Shown: positions 42,245 to 53,465, counted from the first letter of the stretch. The stretch is DNA of 64,000 nucleotides from Pictodentalium vernedei (GCA_031216915.1 CM062297.1:828222786-828286785); one strand, 5' to 3'. The notes: generated by a model not told the origin, from the letters alone. Program-made: numbers and translations.

Positions 42245-43075
42245 CTATGGAGCCCGGTAGGTGACAGGTTTCACTCTTATTTTATTTCTTTTTAACGAAA
42301 TAATATTTCGTTTTAACGAAAAAATATTTCGTTTTAACGAAAAAATATTTCGAAATAACGAAATATTATTTCGTCTTAATGAAATAGTTATTTCGTTTTA
42401 ACGAAATAATATTTCGTTTTACCGAAAAAATATTTCGAAATAACGAAATATTATTTCGTTTTAATGAAATAATTATTTCGTTTGAACGAAATAAATATCT
42501 GTAGTCGTCTTTGGTGTTTTGTGGGTAGCTTGGAGCGCCTCGCTACTTTTTGATTGCAAATGCAGCTTGTTTAGCTTAGTAACAAAGCTACGTATGCCAA
42601 CAGAATATGAAGGGACGCGGTGGCTCAGTAGGTAGAGGTGCAGACTGCAAGCCGAGAGGTCCTCGGTTCGAATCCCACCTGCGGCAACCGCGTTGTGTCC
42701 TTGGGCAAGACACTTCACCCCCATTGCCCATGTAGGGGCACGGTGACGCTGTGCACTAAGGCGTACTGCACGTTGATGGTGCACCTGTCTTCAACCAATG
42801 CTAACCCTGCTTGTGTGGAGTTAGTATGCTGGGGAGCTGACAGCTGCTCGCCGTTGCTCGGTGGTTGTCTCCGGGTACTCCGGCTACCTCCACCCGTAAA
42901 ACTGTCGTGGTCATGATTAGCCATTGTGCAGAAATATGTGACCTTAAACACCAATAATAAAAAAAAAAAAACCAGAATATGAGAATATGAATTTTAGTCA
43001 TTAAAATTAATGAATTCACTTTATTGTCCAATAAATTAAGTCATATTCTCTTGAAATACTCGCAAATCAATTTAC
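42245..43075 (+). repeat. Left arm of a large inverted repeat, with TTTCGTT/AACGAAA array
   Basis: 'TATGGAGCCCGGTAGGTGAC' begins the arm. 42,290-42,492 is an array of palindromic words such as AAATATTATTTCGTT and TTTTAACGAAAT. Then 'CGCCTCGCTACTTTTTGATT' and, beyond an inserted SINE, 'TTTTAGTCATTAAAATTAAT'. All of this recurs in reverse order and orientation at 46,685-47,281. Confidence 0.75.
42611..42972 (+). mobile_element. tRNA-derived SINE, complete, with 10-bp TSD
   Basis: A Pol III-type head is visible: A-box 'TGGCTCAGTAGGTAGAGG' (42,621-42,638) and B-box GGTTCGAATCC (42,664-42,674). Then a central block 'TTGTGTCCTTGGGCAAGACA', a body, and the tail 'CTTAAACACCAATAATAAA' with an A-run. 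CAGAATATGA flanks it on both sides (42,601-42,610 and 42,973-42,982). The tail resembles the 3' end of the LINE at 36,570-36,601, which suggests the LINE machinery moved it. Confidence 0.88.
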
Positions 43076-43394
43076 CTTACAATCCAGTTTTCCCTATATG
43101 TCGCTATATGTGTTTGGAAGAATATTTCAGTACCTCCTTTCTCGTGCGCTTCCATTATCGGCCCCGACTTGTGTTTTCTGGCAAGTCGTTTTTATAACAC
43201 TCTGTGACAATCATAGTCAAATGTCGGTAGGGTTTTTTTTTTACCAGAAGCATCTCGGTGATGACTCACAGGTTGTCGGGCGGGTGTGGTTAAAACTTGA
43301 TTTGCCTGCATTCGAAAGTATTGGCGACAGATAGATTGGTAGAAAGTAGTAGTTGCAGAGACTCATATTCACATATTTAGAAATGCACACCAAC
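43076..43394. other. No gene recognised; interior of the large inverted repeat
   Basis: Unique-looking sequence with no recognised domain. Confidence 0.35.
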
Positions 43395-43551
43395 ATCTCG
43401 GCTGACTCAGGGCGAAGTGTATTTATTTACGGGCAATCGGGATGAAGTGCCTTGCCCAAGGACATGACGTAGTAACCCCTGGCGGGGATCGAACCGTGGA
43501 ACTTTCGTTTAAGAGTCCAAGCCGTTACCACTGCGTCATCGCGCTCCCACG
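43395..43551 (-). mobile_element. Second tRNA-derived SINE family, short copy
   Basis: On the minus strand a tRNA-like head (A-box-like 'GCGATGACGCAGTGGTAACG', B-box GGTTCGATCCC) is followed by 'GTCCTTGGGCAAGGCACTTC', the same central block as in the other SINE. The heads differ, so it is a separate family with a shared middle. Confidence 0.7.
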
Positions 43552-43558
43552 TAGTATA

Positions 43559-43800
43559 TTAACCCTTACCCAATATAACGGGAAAACCGACCAGCGCTAT
43601 TCACAAAAATCGCCAATTAAGTTTCAACTTTTTTTTTCATTTTTTATATCGAAAACATAGGTTATGACCCCTCTTTGGAACGAGCTCGTCGAGCTCGTTC
43701 CAAAGAGGGGTCATAACCTATGTTTTTGAGACAAAAAAGTAGTTATTCAAAAATTTTCTTTGTACGTGTCGTCTGTCTTACATGTTAGGTAAAAGGTTAA
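43559..43800. mobile_element. TTAA palindromic MITE, copy 8 (intact edges)
   Basis: TTAA at both edges and a perfect central palindrome with ~38-base arms ('ATGACCCCTCTTTGGAACGA' and complement). 242 bp. Confidence 0.8.
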
Positions 43801-43838
43801 ATATCATCGAATAAAAATACCTTTTAATCGTCGTGAAG

Positions 43839-44199
43839 GGGTGGGGGCGCGGTAGAGGTGCAGGCTGCAAGCCGAGAAGTCCGCGATTCGAATCCCACCT
43901 GCGGCAACCGCGTTGTGTCCTTAGACAAGACACTTCACCCCCATTGCCCATGTGGGTGCACGGTGACGCTGTGCACGAAGGCGTACTGCACGTTGATGGT
44001 GCACCTGTCTTCAACCAATGCTAACCCTGCTTGTGTGGAGTTAGGTTAGTATGTTGGGGAGTTGACAGTTGCTTGCCGTTGCTCGGTGGTTCTCTCCGGG
44101 TATTCCGGCTTCCTCCACCCGTAAAACTGTCGTGGTCATGATTCGCTATTGTGCAGAGATATGTTACCCTAAACACCAATAAATAAATAATAATAAATA
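43839..44199 (+). mobile_element. tRNA-derived SINE, near complete, with 13-bp TSD
   Basis: Flanked by AATCGTCGTGAAG at 43,826-43,838 and 44,200-44,212. The A-box is shortened ('GGGGGCGCGGTAGAGGTG'), the B-box GATTCGAATCC is kept, and the middle and tail are as in 42,611, ending 'CTAAACACCAATAAATAAAT'. Confidence 0.88.
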
Positions 44200-44212
44200 A
44201 ATCGTCGTGAAG

Positions 44213-46384
44213 TTGTGAATCTTTTCAATTTAGTGTTGCTTTGAGTCCATGTAACGAAACGCCTGAGGATCTACGATCGTAGGCAAGGACTTTTGTTGTG
44301 TAGCTGATAGAACCGCAAAGTTCCACCAGCTCGTGGCGTTTAGAGTTTTTACAGACGAACTTGAAACGCAGGTTCCAGATAATGTTCAGTCTTCCGAATC
44401 CTCACGAATCGTATCGTGTATCAGAAATCATTTAACGTAACGAACAGTTCAAGCTATTACCTATAATTTTAATGAATAAACTACCAACTAACCGTCGTCG
44501 TCTCCTGGCAATAATTTACAGCGAAATTATAGTAAAAGTCAAAATGACAAAGTTCAAACCTGATCTGATGTGGCGGCATACATCTTCTTAATACTTCGAC
44601 AAGGTAATGTGCACGTGATGAGCCAGGAGACAATATGGCTCGATCACCCAGAAAACGGTGCTTATATTCACCAATATTCTGATGCAATACCTAATCACGC
44701 GACGTCCAGTCAGCGGAATTTTAGAGGAAGTCCCCTGACGTGGCGGTCGCCATTTTGTGGACTCTGATATTGCCACGCAGACTGCCGGTCAGTCTGCATA
44801 CAGTACATGGAACTTTTACATGCAAATAGTATTCCGCCGAGTACCAGTTAACCGGCGGAATGCCCTAGTGGATTGCATAATTTGCAACTCAGCATCACCT
44901 GGTATCTGTTGATGTTCCACTTGGTGCATGTTATGATTTGATGACAGTTCGAACAACACCATCCCAGTAACTATTGCAGAATGTTATTGCACTATCTATC
45001 AACATATCCTACAATTTACTATTTGTTGACAATATTCAACTGCAAAGTTAGGCCTAATATTGTCAACAGAACATCTGGCGTCCACTCCTGTTTGGGTACA
45101 CAAAGTACGCCCACACTCTGATCGCCAGTTAATGTGATTCCATGAAATTTAGCTTTACTTGAAACTGTTAATAAACTTGAGTCCAATTCTCCAAACAGAA
45201 ATTGTTCCTGAAAAAGTATCATGAGTCTAACATTTTCCCTTAACACTTAACGGGGCTTTAGAAGAGCTGTAGCTCTTCTCCCGAGCTTGATTAACCCCTG
45301 TGGACGAACTTCGCAACATTCCGCAGTATTGGTAGGGACGGAAGGGGTAGGGAAGGCTTCGGGGTGGTGGGGACGCTAAAACCAGTTTTATAGTGTACAA
45401 AAAATACTCTTGGCGAGCTGCAATTCTACTATGTTCCGTCGATTTTCCCGATGAATAATTGTTCACTTCCATTACTTACAATCAGACTCAGGAAAATTAG
45501 GCCTTTAAACCCAACGTTTTGAATTTTTTTCCAAACTGTAAGGGGGAACGTCATTTTATCATAGTCGTACGGTCATTTGTTTAGAAGGGGCTGGAAGATT
45601 TTTTTCCAGTCATTATTGAGGCACGTGGATCCGAGGAGGGAGAGTGGGGCTGGCGGCTTTCTACCGCATGCCCGAAGCCAGCCGCATTTAAAAAATCCAA
45701 CATAGAGGAGTGGGGGGGGGGGGGGGGGGGGGGACTTTTGTGTGCCGAAGACATACTCGAGGTGTCCAACACAGAGGTGGGGGAGCGTATGGTAGGGGGT
45801 GTCACCCTCCCATTGGTGGGGATCGGGAGCCTTCCCAGAGAAATTGTTTTAAATCTGAGGCTCTGAGAACAATTCTAGAGCCTCCGGGTGCCTCAGTTGT
45901 GATTGCTGCTGATTTTAGTCAATAACGTTTACAATATAATGTTTGACATCTCAAAATCTGAAGCTGTTTGCTTTCGATTCATACACATTCAGTAATTATT
46001 TTCCGACAGAATGTGAAAATTTCCCACAGAAAGATTTATAGACGACGGCGGCGGCAGCGGTGCGCCCACCCCCCCCCCCCCCCCCCCCCCACACACACAC
46101 CTCAAACGGCATGGAGGCATGCTCTCCCGGAAAATGGTTTAAAATAAACTGTTACGCCTGTGTATCCAAAGTCATCAGATGCGTTTTCTCTCTGATAAGA
46201 CTGTAGTCCAAACTATCACCCAAAGGCTGTAATATAATTTTTGGTGTGACACGTCCTGTGAGACGTACCACGCCCCAAAAAATTATATTACGGACTTTGG
46301 TTCCAAGTTTGGTCTAATAGGGCGGTACCCCTTATATGAAGACAATAGACTGGGTGTTTGAAACTACAGGAAGGTCAATGAAGC
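44213..46384. other. No gene recognised; two long G/C tracts
   Basis: Unique-looking sequence with G-tract at about 45,709-45,733 and C-tract at about 46,069-46,091 followed by ACACACAC. A small inverted pair 'ATTCCGCCGAGTACC'/'CCGGCGGAAT' lies near 44,830-44,862. 'GGCTGTAATATAATTTTTGG' and 'CCAAAAAATTATATTACGGA' (46,223-46,295) face each other as a palindrome. Confidence 0.4.
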
Positions 46385-47058
46385 TTGGCTCAAAATATTA
46401 TGAAAACCGCCCGAAAAAAATTGATTTTCCCCGACATCGCAGCACCCTCCGGGCCTCCATGGCCGTACACCTATGCATCTTATAATGTCGTTCTCTGTTT
46501 TCCATTTCTACTTTTGTCGGACATTTATAGTCTATCGATATCGGGCCTGCAATCAGAATGTTTTTAGGAGGGGAGGGACGACAAGCCATGTAGGGCGGGC
46601 ACGCATGGACATTCCGCCACTTCAATTTTTTCTGTACCGATAAACCACTCTATGATATACGGAATAGCACGAAAGAAAAAAAAAAATTGCGAATATTCTT
46701 TCATACACATATCGCTAAAAACAGAAAGACAGTAATGTTAATTGAGTGTTTCAAGAAAATACGACTAAATTCATTCAACAACAAAGTGAAGTCATTTATT
46801 TTAATGAGTAAAATTCATTTTTTTCTACAATACGGAACCGTGTTACAAGCAAAGTATGTAGAATTTGCAATCAAAAAGTAGTGAGGCGGTGTAATCTGTC
46901 CCTGCGTATCGCTAGAGAAACGACATTATAAGATGCATAGGTGCACGACCATGGGGACCCGGGGTGGGAGGCGGGGGGGGGGGGGGGGGGCTGCGATGTC
47001 GGGGAAAAGGGAAAATCAGTTGTTTTTTTTTCTGGCAGCTTTCGTAATACTTTGAGCC
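46385..47058. mobile_element. Possible MITE with ~113-bp terminal inverted repeats
   Basis: The left arm (46,385-46,497) 'TTGGCTCAAAATATTATGAA..' to 'CATCTTATAATGTCGTT' is mirrored by 46,913-47,058, with 'TTTTCCCCGACATCGCAG' and 'CACCTATGCATCTTATAATG' in both. The right arm carries a G-tract (46,973-46,991). It overlaps the right arm of the larger inverted repeat. Confidence 0.6.
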
Positions 47059-47281
47059 AACGTTAAAACGAAATAATATTTCGTTATTTCTAAATATTAT
47101 TTCGTTAAAACGAAATAATATTTCGTTAAAACTAAATAATTAATTCGTTAAAACGAAATAATATTTCGTTATTTCGAAATATTATTTCCTTAAAACGAAA
47201 GATTATTTCCTTATTTCGAAATATTATTCCGTTAAAACGAAATGAAATAAGAGTGAAACCTGTCACCTACCGAGCTCCATA
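46685..47281 (-). repeat. Right arm of the large inverted repeat, with TTTCGTT/AACGAAA array
   Basis: 46,745-46,880 is the reverse of the left arm ('AAATTTGCAATCAAAAAGTAGTGAGGCG', broken here as 'TTTGCAATCAAAAAGTAG'). 47,063-47,250 is the palindromic array, and 'GAAACCTGTCACCTACCGAG' mirrors the left edge. The two arms enclose about 3.6 kb. Confidence 0.75.
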
Positions 47282-47789
47282 CGTAACACCATTGTCAAGC
47301 TTTCTGATTTAAACTCTTTGGTATTGAGAATTTAAAATCAACAAATTAAAAAAAACATGCAAGCTGTGAAAGACTACAGGTTTGAATTAGGAAGAGATTA
47401 TTTTGTAAATAAAACCAAATCAATCAATCCCATTCATGAATACCTCGGAGTTTTCAGAGTCATCAAATGATCAACAAACATGGACCATCCCTGGTGTAGG
47501 AAACTAGTTTTGTCTTCTAATTGGAACGATGGCCAATGAATGAGTATGTGTTTGTCAGTGCGATAATAACATATTTCATCAGCAGGTTGTGTGTGCAGTA
47601 CATGCTTATTAGGCTTTTCCCTCTGGAAAAGACTCTTGTTTTTCTACGGATTATTATTTTTTTTTTGTTTTGTTTTGTTTTTTTTTGGTTTTTTTTTTGT
47701 TTTTTTCACACATTTTGTCCGCAATTTTCGAACCGATTTTCACAAAATTTTGCACACGCATAGAGGGGCACAAAATCTAAAAAATGTAC
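47282..47789. other. No gene recognised; T-rich
   Basis: A T-rich run (47,640-47,710) yields Phe-rich false frames. Nothing else is recognised. Confidence 0.4.
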
Positions 47790-49044
47790 CAAAGCGGAAT
47801 TTTCGATTTAACCCTTATTTCGTCAGAATTGGCAAAAAACTGCCAAAACTGGGGTTTATTGGCACTTTCTCGAAACACGTCTTGTAGATTTTTTTTATAC
47901 ATTCGTAATTGCTAGACCTGTCTGCGACACGCCCCTTTGATTCACACGACATATCAGGCGATGCATATGGTAACCCTCCATAGGCTGCCAAACATCGAAA
48001 TGTTGATGAAATAGGCCGGTGTCAGGCCCCCACCACACCCAAACAATACATGAGAGACAAACATAACTTCCTTTATTGGGAGTGGAATTCACCGAGGATC
48101 ATTTTTGTCAGTAATAAGGGTGTTCAAAAAACCAAGCGTTAACCCGCTTTGGGCTGGTTAAACAGCAATACCCCCATAAAGCTAAAAAATTTGTGTTTTC
48201 CGTGGGTTTCTCTAAACGAGTCTCGTAGATTTTCCAGAAAAAATTGTCACTCCCAGGCCTTGGTGTGACAATAGAAGTTGCATGGACAAAATACTACGGT
48301 GAGCATTTGTTAACCCTCCACGGGCTGCTAAAAGTCAAAATTGTGATAAAATGGGCTGTTTTTGGATGCCAACAGCACCCAACGGGTACGCCACAAAGAA
48401 ACGTGCCTTCTTTTATCGAGCGCACTATCTATACGCAAACATTTTTGTAAGTAGTAAGGGTATTCAAAAGTCGAAGTCTTAACCCATTTTGGACAGTTTA
48501 AAGAGAGAGACCCCTTAAAATCTTAAAATTCCCATTTTCTGTAGATTTCTCTAAAATCATCCTGTAGGTTTTCAAGAAAAAGTGACTACTCGCAGGTCTT
48601 TGTGTGATATTACAAGTTGCATGGACAAAATATTCCGGTGAGCGTTTATTAACCCTCTAGAGGCTGCCAAGCATCGTAATTTTGTTGAAATGGGCTGTTT
48701 TCAGGCACGCACATCACCCAACGTGTACCTGAGAAATAAACATAATCTCCTTTGTTGGAAGTGGAATTCACCGAAGACCATTTTTGTAAGTAATAAGGGT
48801 ATTCAAAAAACACAGTGTTAACCAATTTTGTGGTTGTTAATGGTGATACCCATCAAAGGCTTAAAAATTTATGTTTTCCCTGGATTTCTTTACAAACATC
48901 TGGTAGGGTTTTCAAGAGAAAATGGCCATTGATAGGTCATGGTGTCACATTACCAGTTGATTGGATAAATTATTCCTCCAAGCATTTGTTAACCCTCCAT
49001 GGGCTGCTAAATGTCAAAAGTTTGAAAAAAATAGTCTGTTTTTG

Positions 49045-49105
<61 letters not shown>

Positions 49106-51187
49106 TCAAATGGGAATACAACAGAGGAACGTAACTTCTTTTACCGGACGCAAAACTGACAGGGAAACATTTTTGTAAGTAGTAAATGTATTCAAAGATC
49201 GAGGTCTTAACCCATTTTTAACTGGTTAAGGAGATATACCCCTTAAAAGCTTAAAATTCCAGTTTTCTGTGGATTTCTCAAAAATAATTTCAAGAGCAAT
49301 TGACCTTTCGCAGGTCTTCGAGTGACATTACAAGTTGCATGAACAAAATGTTTCGGTAAGCATTTGTTATCCCTCCAGAGGCTGCCAAGCATAGACATTT
49401 GGAGAAAATGGGCTGTTCTTGGGCAACCATAACACCAAATGTGTTCCTACGAGATAAACATAACCTCCTTCCCTGGAAGTGGCATTCATCTTCGATCATT
49501 TTTGTAAGTAATGAAGATATTCACAAAACCAAGCATTAACCCTTTAGAGCTGGTTACAGAGAGATACCCCTCAACAGGTTAAACATACGTGTTATCTGAG
49601 GATTTCTTTAAAAACATCCCGTAGATTTTCAGGAAAAAATGGCCATTCTCAGATGTTAGTGTGACATTACACGTTGCATGTACAAAATATTCCTGTAAGC
49701 ATTTGTTAACCCGATGCAGGTTCTCAAACATCAAATTGTTGATAAAATAGGCTGTGTTTGCGTATCCACAGCACCCGAAGTTAGGAGGAGAGATCAAAAT
49801 GAGTGGAAGTAAAATTCACTGAGAATTATTTTTGGAAGTAATAAGGGTATTCCAAAAACAACACTTAACCCGTTTTGGGCTGGATAAACAATGATACCCA
49901 TCAAAAGCTTAAAATTCCTGTTCTCCCTGGATTTCTCTGAAAACATCTTGTAAATTTTAAAGAAAAAATGGCCATTCACAGTTCTTGGTGTGACATTACA
50001 AGTTGCATGAATAAATATTCCTTTTGGCACTTGTTAACCCTCTACAAGCTGCCAGACATCAATATTTTGGATACGTTTGAGATAAAATGGACCATTTTTA
50101 AATTGACACAGCACTCAGTGGGTATGTGTCAAACAAACATAACTCCTTTTGCCGGTCATTGACTTGTTGGACGACGATATTGACATTAACCCACTCCACC
50201 GTTAATGATGGTTTTTACCTAAACAATTTTTTATCAAACTGTGTCATTTGAGACTACTTTCTTCACCTTTCTCATAACATCAATGAAGGAACTTCAGTGA
50301 GACAGTTCATCAGACACTGTGGGGTCATGAAAAATCATAGAATCTCATCGGGAAAAGCCATGATTCTCCAGAACATAAACAAAATGTTTCGGTAAGCATT
50401 TGTTATCCCTCCAGAGGCTGCCAAGCATAGACATTTGGAGAAAATGGGCTGTTCTTGGGCAACCATAACACCAAATGTGTACCTACGAGATAAACATAAC
50501 CTCCTTCATTGGAAGTGGAATTCATCGTCGATCATTTTTGTAAGTAATGAACATATTCTCAAAACCAAGCATTAACCCTTTAGAACTGGTTACAGAGAGA
50601 TACCCCTCAAAAGGTTAAACATTCGTGTTATCTGAGGATTTCTTTAAAAACATCCCGTAGATTTTCAGGAAAAAATGGCCATTCTCAGATCTTAGTGTGT
50701 CATTACAAGTTGCATGTACAAAATATTCCTGTAAGCATTTGTTAACCCTATGCAGGTTCTCAAACATCAAAATGTTGATAAAATAGGCTGTGTTTGCGTA
50801 CCCACACCACTCGAAGTTGGGAGGAGAGATCAAAATAAGTGGAAGTAGAATTCACTGAGAATTATTTTTGGAAGTAACAAGAGTATTCCAAAAACAACAC
50901 TTAACCCGTTTTGGGCTGGATAAACAGTGATACCCATCAAAAGCTTAACATTCCTGTTCTCCCTGGATTTCTCTGAAAACATCTTGTAGATTTTTAAGAA
51001 AAAATGGCCATTCACAGTTCTTGGTGTGACATTACAAGTTGCTTGAATAAATATTCCTGTTGGCACTTGTTAACCCAATACAAGCTGCCAGACATCAACA
51101 TTTTGGATACATTTGAGCTAAAATGGACCATTTTTAAATTGACACAGCACTCAGTAGGCATGTGTCAAACAAACATAACTCCTTTTG
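47790..51187. repeat. Satellite, ~335-bp monomer, ~10 copies
   Basis: 'AAGGGTATTCAAAA', 'TTAACCC.TTTTGG.CTG.TTAA', 'GATTTCTCTAAAA', 'TTGTAGATTTT', 'GTGACATTACAAGTTGCATG', 'TGTTAACCCTC' and 'CAAACATAACTCCTTT' follow each other again and again; the first phrase stands near 48,115, 48,457, 48,794, 49,178, 49,511, 49,841, 50,549 and 50,877. 50,381-51,187 repeats 49,345-50,151 at an offset of 1,036. A (CAA)n run lies at 49,049-49,105. Small open frames here are repeat artefacts. Confidence 0.85.
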
Positions 51188-51863
51188 TCGCAAGAATACC
51201 TAGAATCGCAAGTGGACGATCTCTATCTGAACAAAGAATCTGGCGGAACCATGGAGGGTGGCATCAACATGAACGGTCACAATTTATTCGGTCTCGATCA
51301 CGATCCCGAATTCGATTCCAGCGCTGTCAGCAGAAAGTACGTGGACGACAACTCGGTCTGGAGAAAGGGCGACATCATGGAAGGTAAACTAGACATGGGT
51401 GGACACGCGCTCACGAATCTGCATGACGGATGCCTGCACCCTGATTTCGGTGGTGGAGAAAGTCAAATATGCTAGACAATTGATCACTGTGTGGGCCGAA
51501 GAGGCCGGCACCTTAGATGAGGGAAAAGCTGAGTGGTCTTTCGGAAATGGAGGTAGCGGATCGAAACATGGTCAGGTGGGATATCCCATGCCGTTGGGAG
51601 GTGAAATCCTTCGAATGAGTCTGGCTTCCTCGGATTTGAATAACAGAGCGGTCGTCAATCTCATGGTGAATGGTGTAGAGAGCGATAAGAGATACAGCGT
51701 CGAAAAGACTGAAAATCAACACGCGAATGTTAGCACGTTCGGCACGCCTCTCAAAGTGAACGCCGGTGACAGGATTAATTTCGTTACGAAAACCAATAAT
51801 CCCGAAGCCACCACTTCCGTGGTGAGTCTACTGATCGAACTAGATTCGTTGAACAAACAGTGA
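51188..51863 (+). pseudogene. Virus-like fibre protein gene, 5'-truncated and frameshifted
   Basis: Probably an attachment or spike protein of the virus-derived element. The first frame (to 51,475) has two shaft-type repeats: 'GGTMEGGINMNGHNLFGLDH' with 'AVSRKYVDDN', then 'GDIMEGKLDMGGHALTNLHD'. Such 'M.G.L.MGGH.LTNL..P..D.AV..KYVD' repeats are common in trimeric phage and virus fibres. A frame change near 51,400-51,475 leads to a C-terminal Gly-rich beta-type domain ('AEWSFGNGGSGSKHGQVGYP') ending at a stop in 51,861-51,863. There is no ATG: the frame starts exactly where the satellite stops. It is on the opposite strand to the other virus genes and converges on the capsid gene. Confidence 0.6.
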
Positions 51864-51884
51864 ACGCGTGGAAAATAATGAATT

Positions 51885-52035
51885 AAAAAAAAATAATGTG
51901 TGATTATTAAAAACAAAAAAAAAACAAAAAAAAAAAAGTAATGAGATATAGAGAGATGTTCAATCTCTCTAGATCACATTACTTTATTTATTTTTTTGTT
52001 TTGTTTTGTTTTTAATAATCACACATTACTTTTCA
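51885..52035. terminator. A/T-rich hairpin between convergent virus genes
   Basis: 'AATAATGTGTGATTATTAAA' with an A-tract and 'AGTAATG' faces 'TTTTTAATAATCACACATTA', around 'AGATATAGAGAGATG' and its partner. It lies between the ends of the fibre gene (plus) and the capsid gene (minus) and offers AATAAA/TTTATT words both ways. A shared 3'-end signal is an inference. Confidence 0.5.
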
Positions 52036-52075
52036 TTTTTTTTGTTTTTTATTTTTTTTTTCACACACTCGTCTC

Positions 52076-53349
52076 TCATCGAATGATCAACATCTTATTT
52101 CCGTCCGATTCGAATTGTAATTCTCTGTCCGACAGGACCAGGGCGAAGGCTTCGGTTTTTCTCGGCACGTTCCTATCGAATTGCATCTTGATCTGAATGT
52201 CTAACACGCTACTCTTGAGTCGTTCACTCTGTTTACTGACGTCGAACACGAACATGGGATACATCGACTTGTATTCGCCGGGAGATATTTTGGGATTGCT
52301 CATCAATTCGTCTAGACCGTGATACTTCTTTCTAAAATCAGCGGCGTCGCCGTACAGTCTGCAGAAATCGTTCTTGTCGAACGACGCGTTGTAATCGATT
52401 GCCGGATATCTCGTGGCGTTCAGAAACACTTGCATGTTTCTCAAACTGCAGTGATCGAACAGCGATGCATTCTTTTCCTGAGACCCGTCCCTATCGGTCT
52501 GAAACGCAACCACGATGAAACGCGGTCTCTCGGAACGGATTTCACCGTCAATCTCCAATCGAAGTGATTCGTGGAGGGAGGAATGCTAGCCGTGTCGCAG
52601 AGTCTCATTCTAAATCCCACGGGTAATTTACTCTTGGATTCTATGATCTTGTAGAGACGCGCTTTCTCATCGATCAAAGGCTCCACGTGCGGAACGAACC
52701 ACGATATCTTGTGTAGAGTTATCTTACCCGCACCGGTCGCGGTGAGTCTCACTATTGCGTCGTCGTTTCCTTTTCGAATCAACGTCAGATTGTGTTTGAA
52801 TCCGTACATGATCTTGTTGTAATCGTCCGCGAATCCGAAGATGTGTTTCAAAGGTATCCTGAACGAAAACGTTCCTTTAGGTCTGGACGTCTTGACGACG
52901 TAGTCGAATATCGTGGCGGCGCCGGCGCTAGCAGGGCCTATAGTGTCTTTCACCCACAACTAATTAAGTCCTCTGGATTTCGAAAAATCATCAGGATACG
53001 TCAAGAGTCCGAACATCGTGGTGGCCTGACCGGGATGAAAAACAGATTCTATCTCTTGTCCGGATAGCATGTATTTTATGTTACTGAATAGATGCATGAT
53101 GCCATTATTGGCAAGAGTAACCCTGTCGTCGTCGGCGTAGTCGCTCCCATCTTCCTTGGTGAGACGTCCCTGCACCACTATGTAACTCTCGCTAGGATGT
53201 ACGAATAGATCTTGAGTTTCGACGTTGATTCTTATCTCTCCCGCATTGTTCAAACTCGTTCCGGTTACCGGTTCGTATTCGTGAACCTCATATTCTTGAA
53301 TACTTTCATCTTTCACTATGCTTTGTGCTATATCTAGTATATTTGTCAT
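52076..53349 (-). pseudogene. Major capsid protein, Maverick/Polinton type (F54H12.2-like)
   Basis: Should build the icosahedral shell as a double-jelly-roll protein. About 420 codons, the usual size. Landmarks: N-terminal 'VETQDLFVHPSESYIVVQG', 'HLFSNIKYMLSGQEIESVFH', 'YGFKHNLTLIRKGNDDAIVR', 'KITLHKISWFVPHVEP' and near the end 'DVSKQSERLKSSVLDIQIKM'. This wording is that of the proteins named after C. elegans F54H12.2, recognised as Maverick/Polinton capsid proteins. Two breaks: an in-frame TAG at 52,960-52,962, and a frame change near 52,550-52,560. A second, cut copy of its 5' end lies at 56,764-56,894. Recognised by eye only. Confidence 0.8.
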
Positions 53350-53439
53350 TTTAAAGGATTTTTAGTTTTTTTTTGTTTATTAATTAACTTGCTTTCTTTA
53401 TCTAAAAAATAGTTTTTAATTATTTTTTTTTATTATTAT

Positions 53440-53465
53440 TTTTTTTCTCTCTTATATATATGTGT
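53440..53465 (-). promoter_or_regulatory. TATA-like motif upstream of capsid gene
   Basis: On the minus strand TATATATAAGAGAG about 95-105 bases before the capsid start, followed by an A-rich leader. Similar text stands before several other virus genes (see findings). The second copy has it at about 56,996-57,014. Confidence 0.5.

Noticed and set aside
42290-42492. Repeated palindromic units that could suggest a CRISPR array
   Set aside because: The units are contiguous A/T palindromes without unique spacers, and the genome is animal.
42611-42700. Possible tRNA gene (A- and B-box)
   Set aside because: The cloverleaf is not complete, the sequence continues into a SINE body with a target duplication, and several diverged copies exist.
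47521-47887. Phe-rich open frames
   Set aside because: Caused by a T-tract at 47,640-47,710; no domain.
48815-51066. Short similar open frames on both strands
   Set aside because: They are repeats of the 335-bp satellite and not genes.
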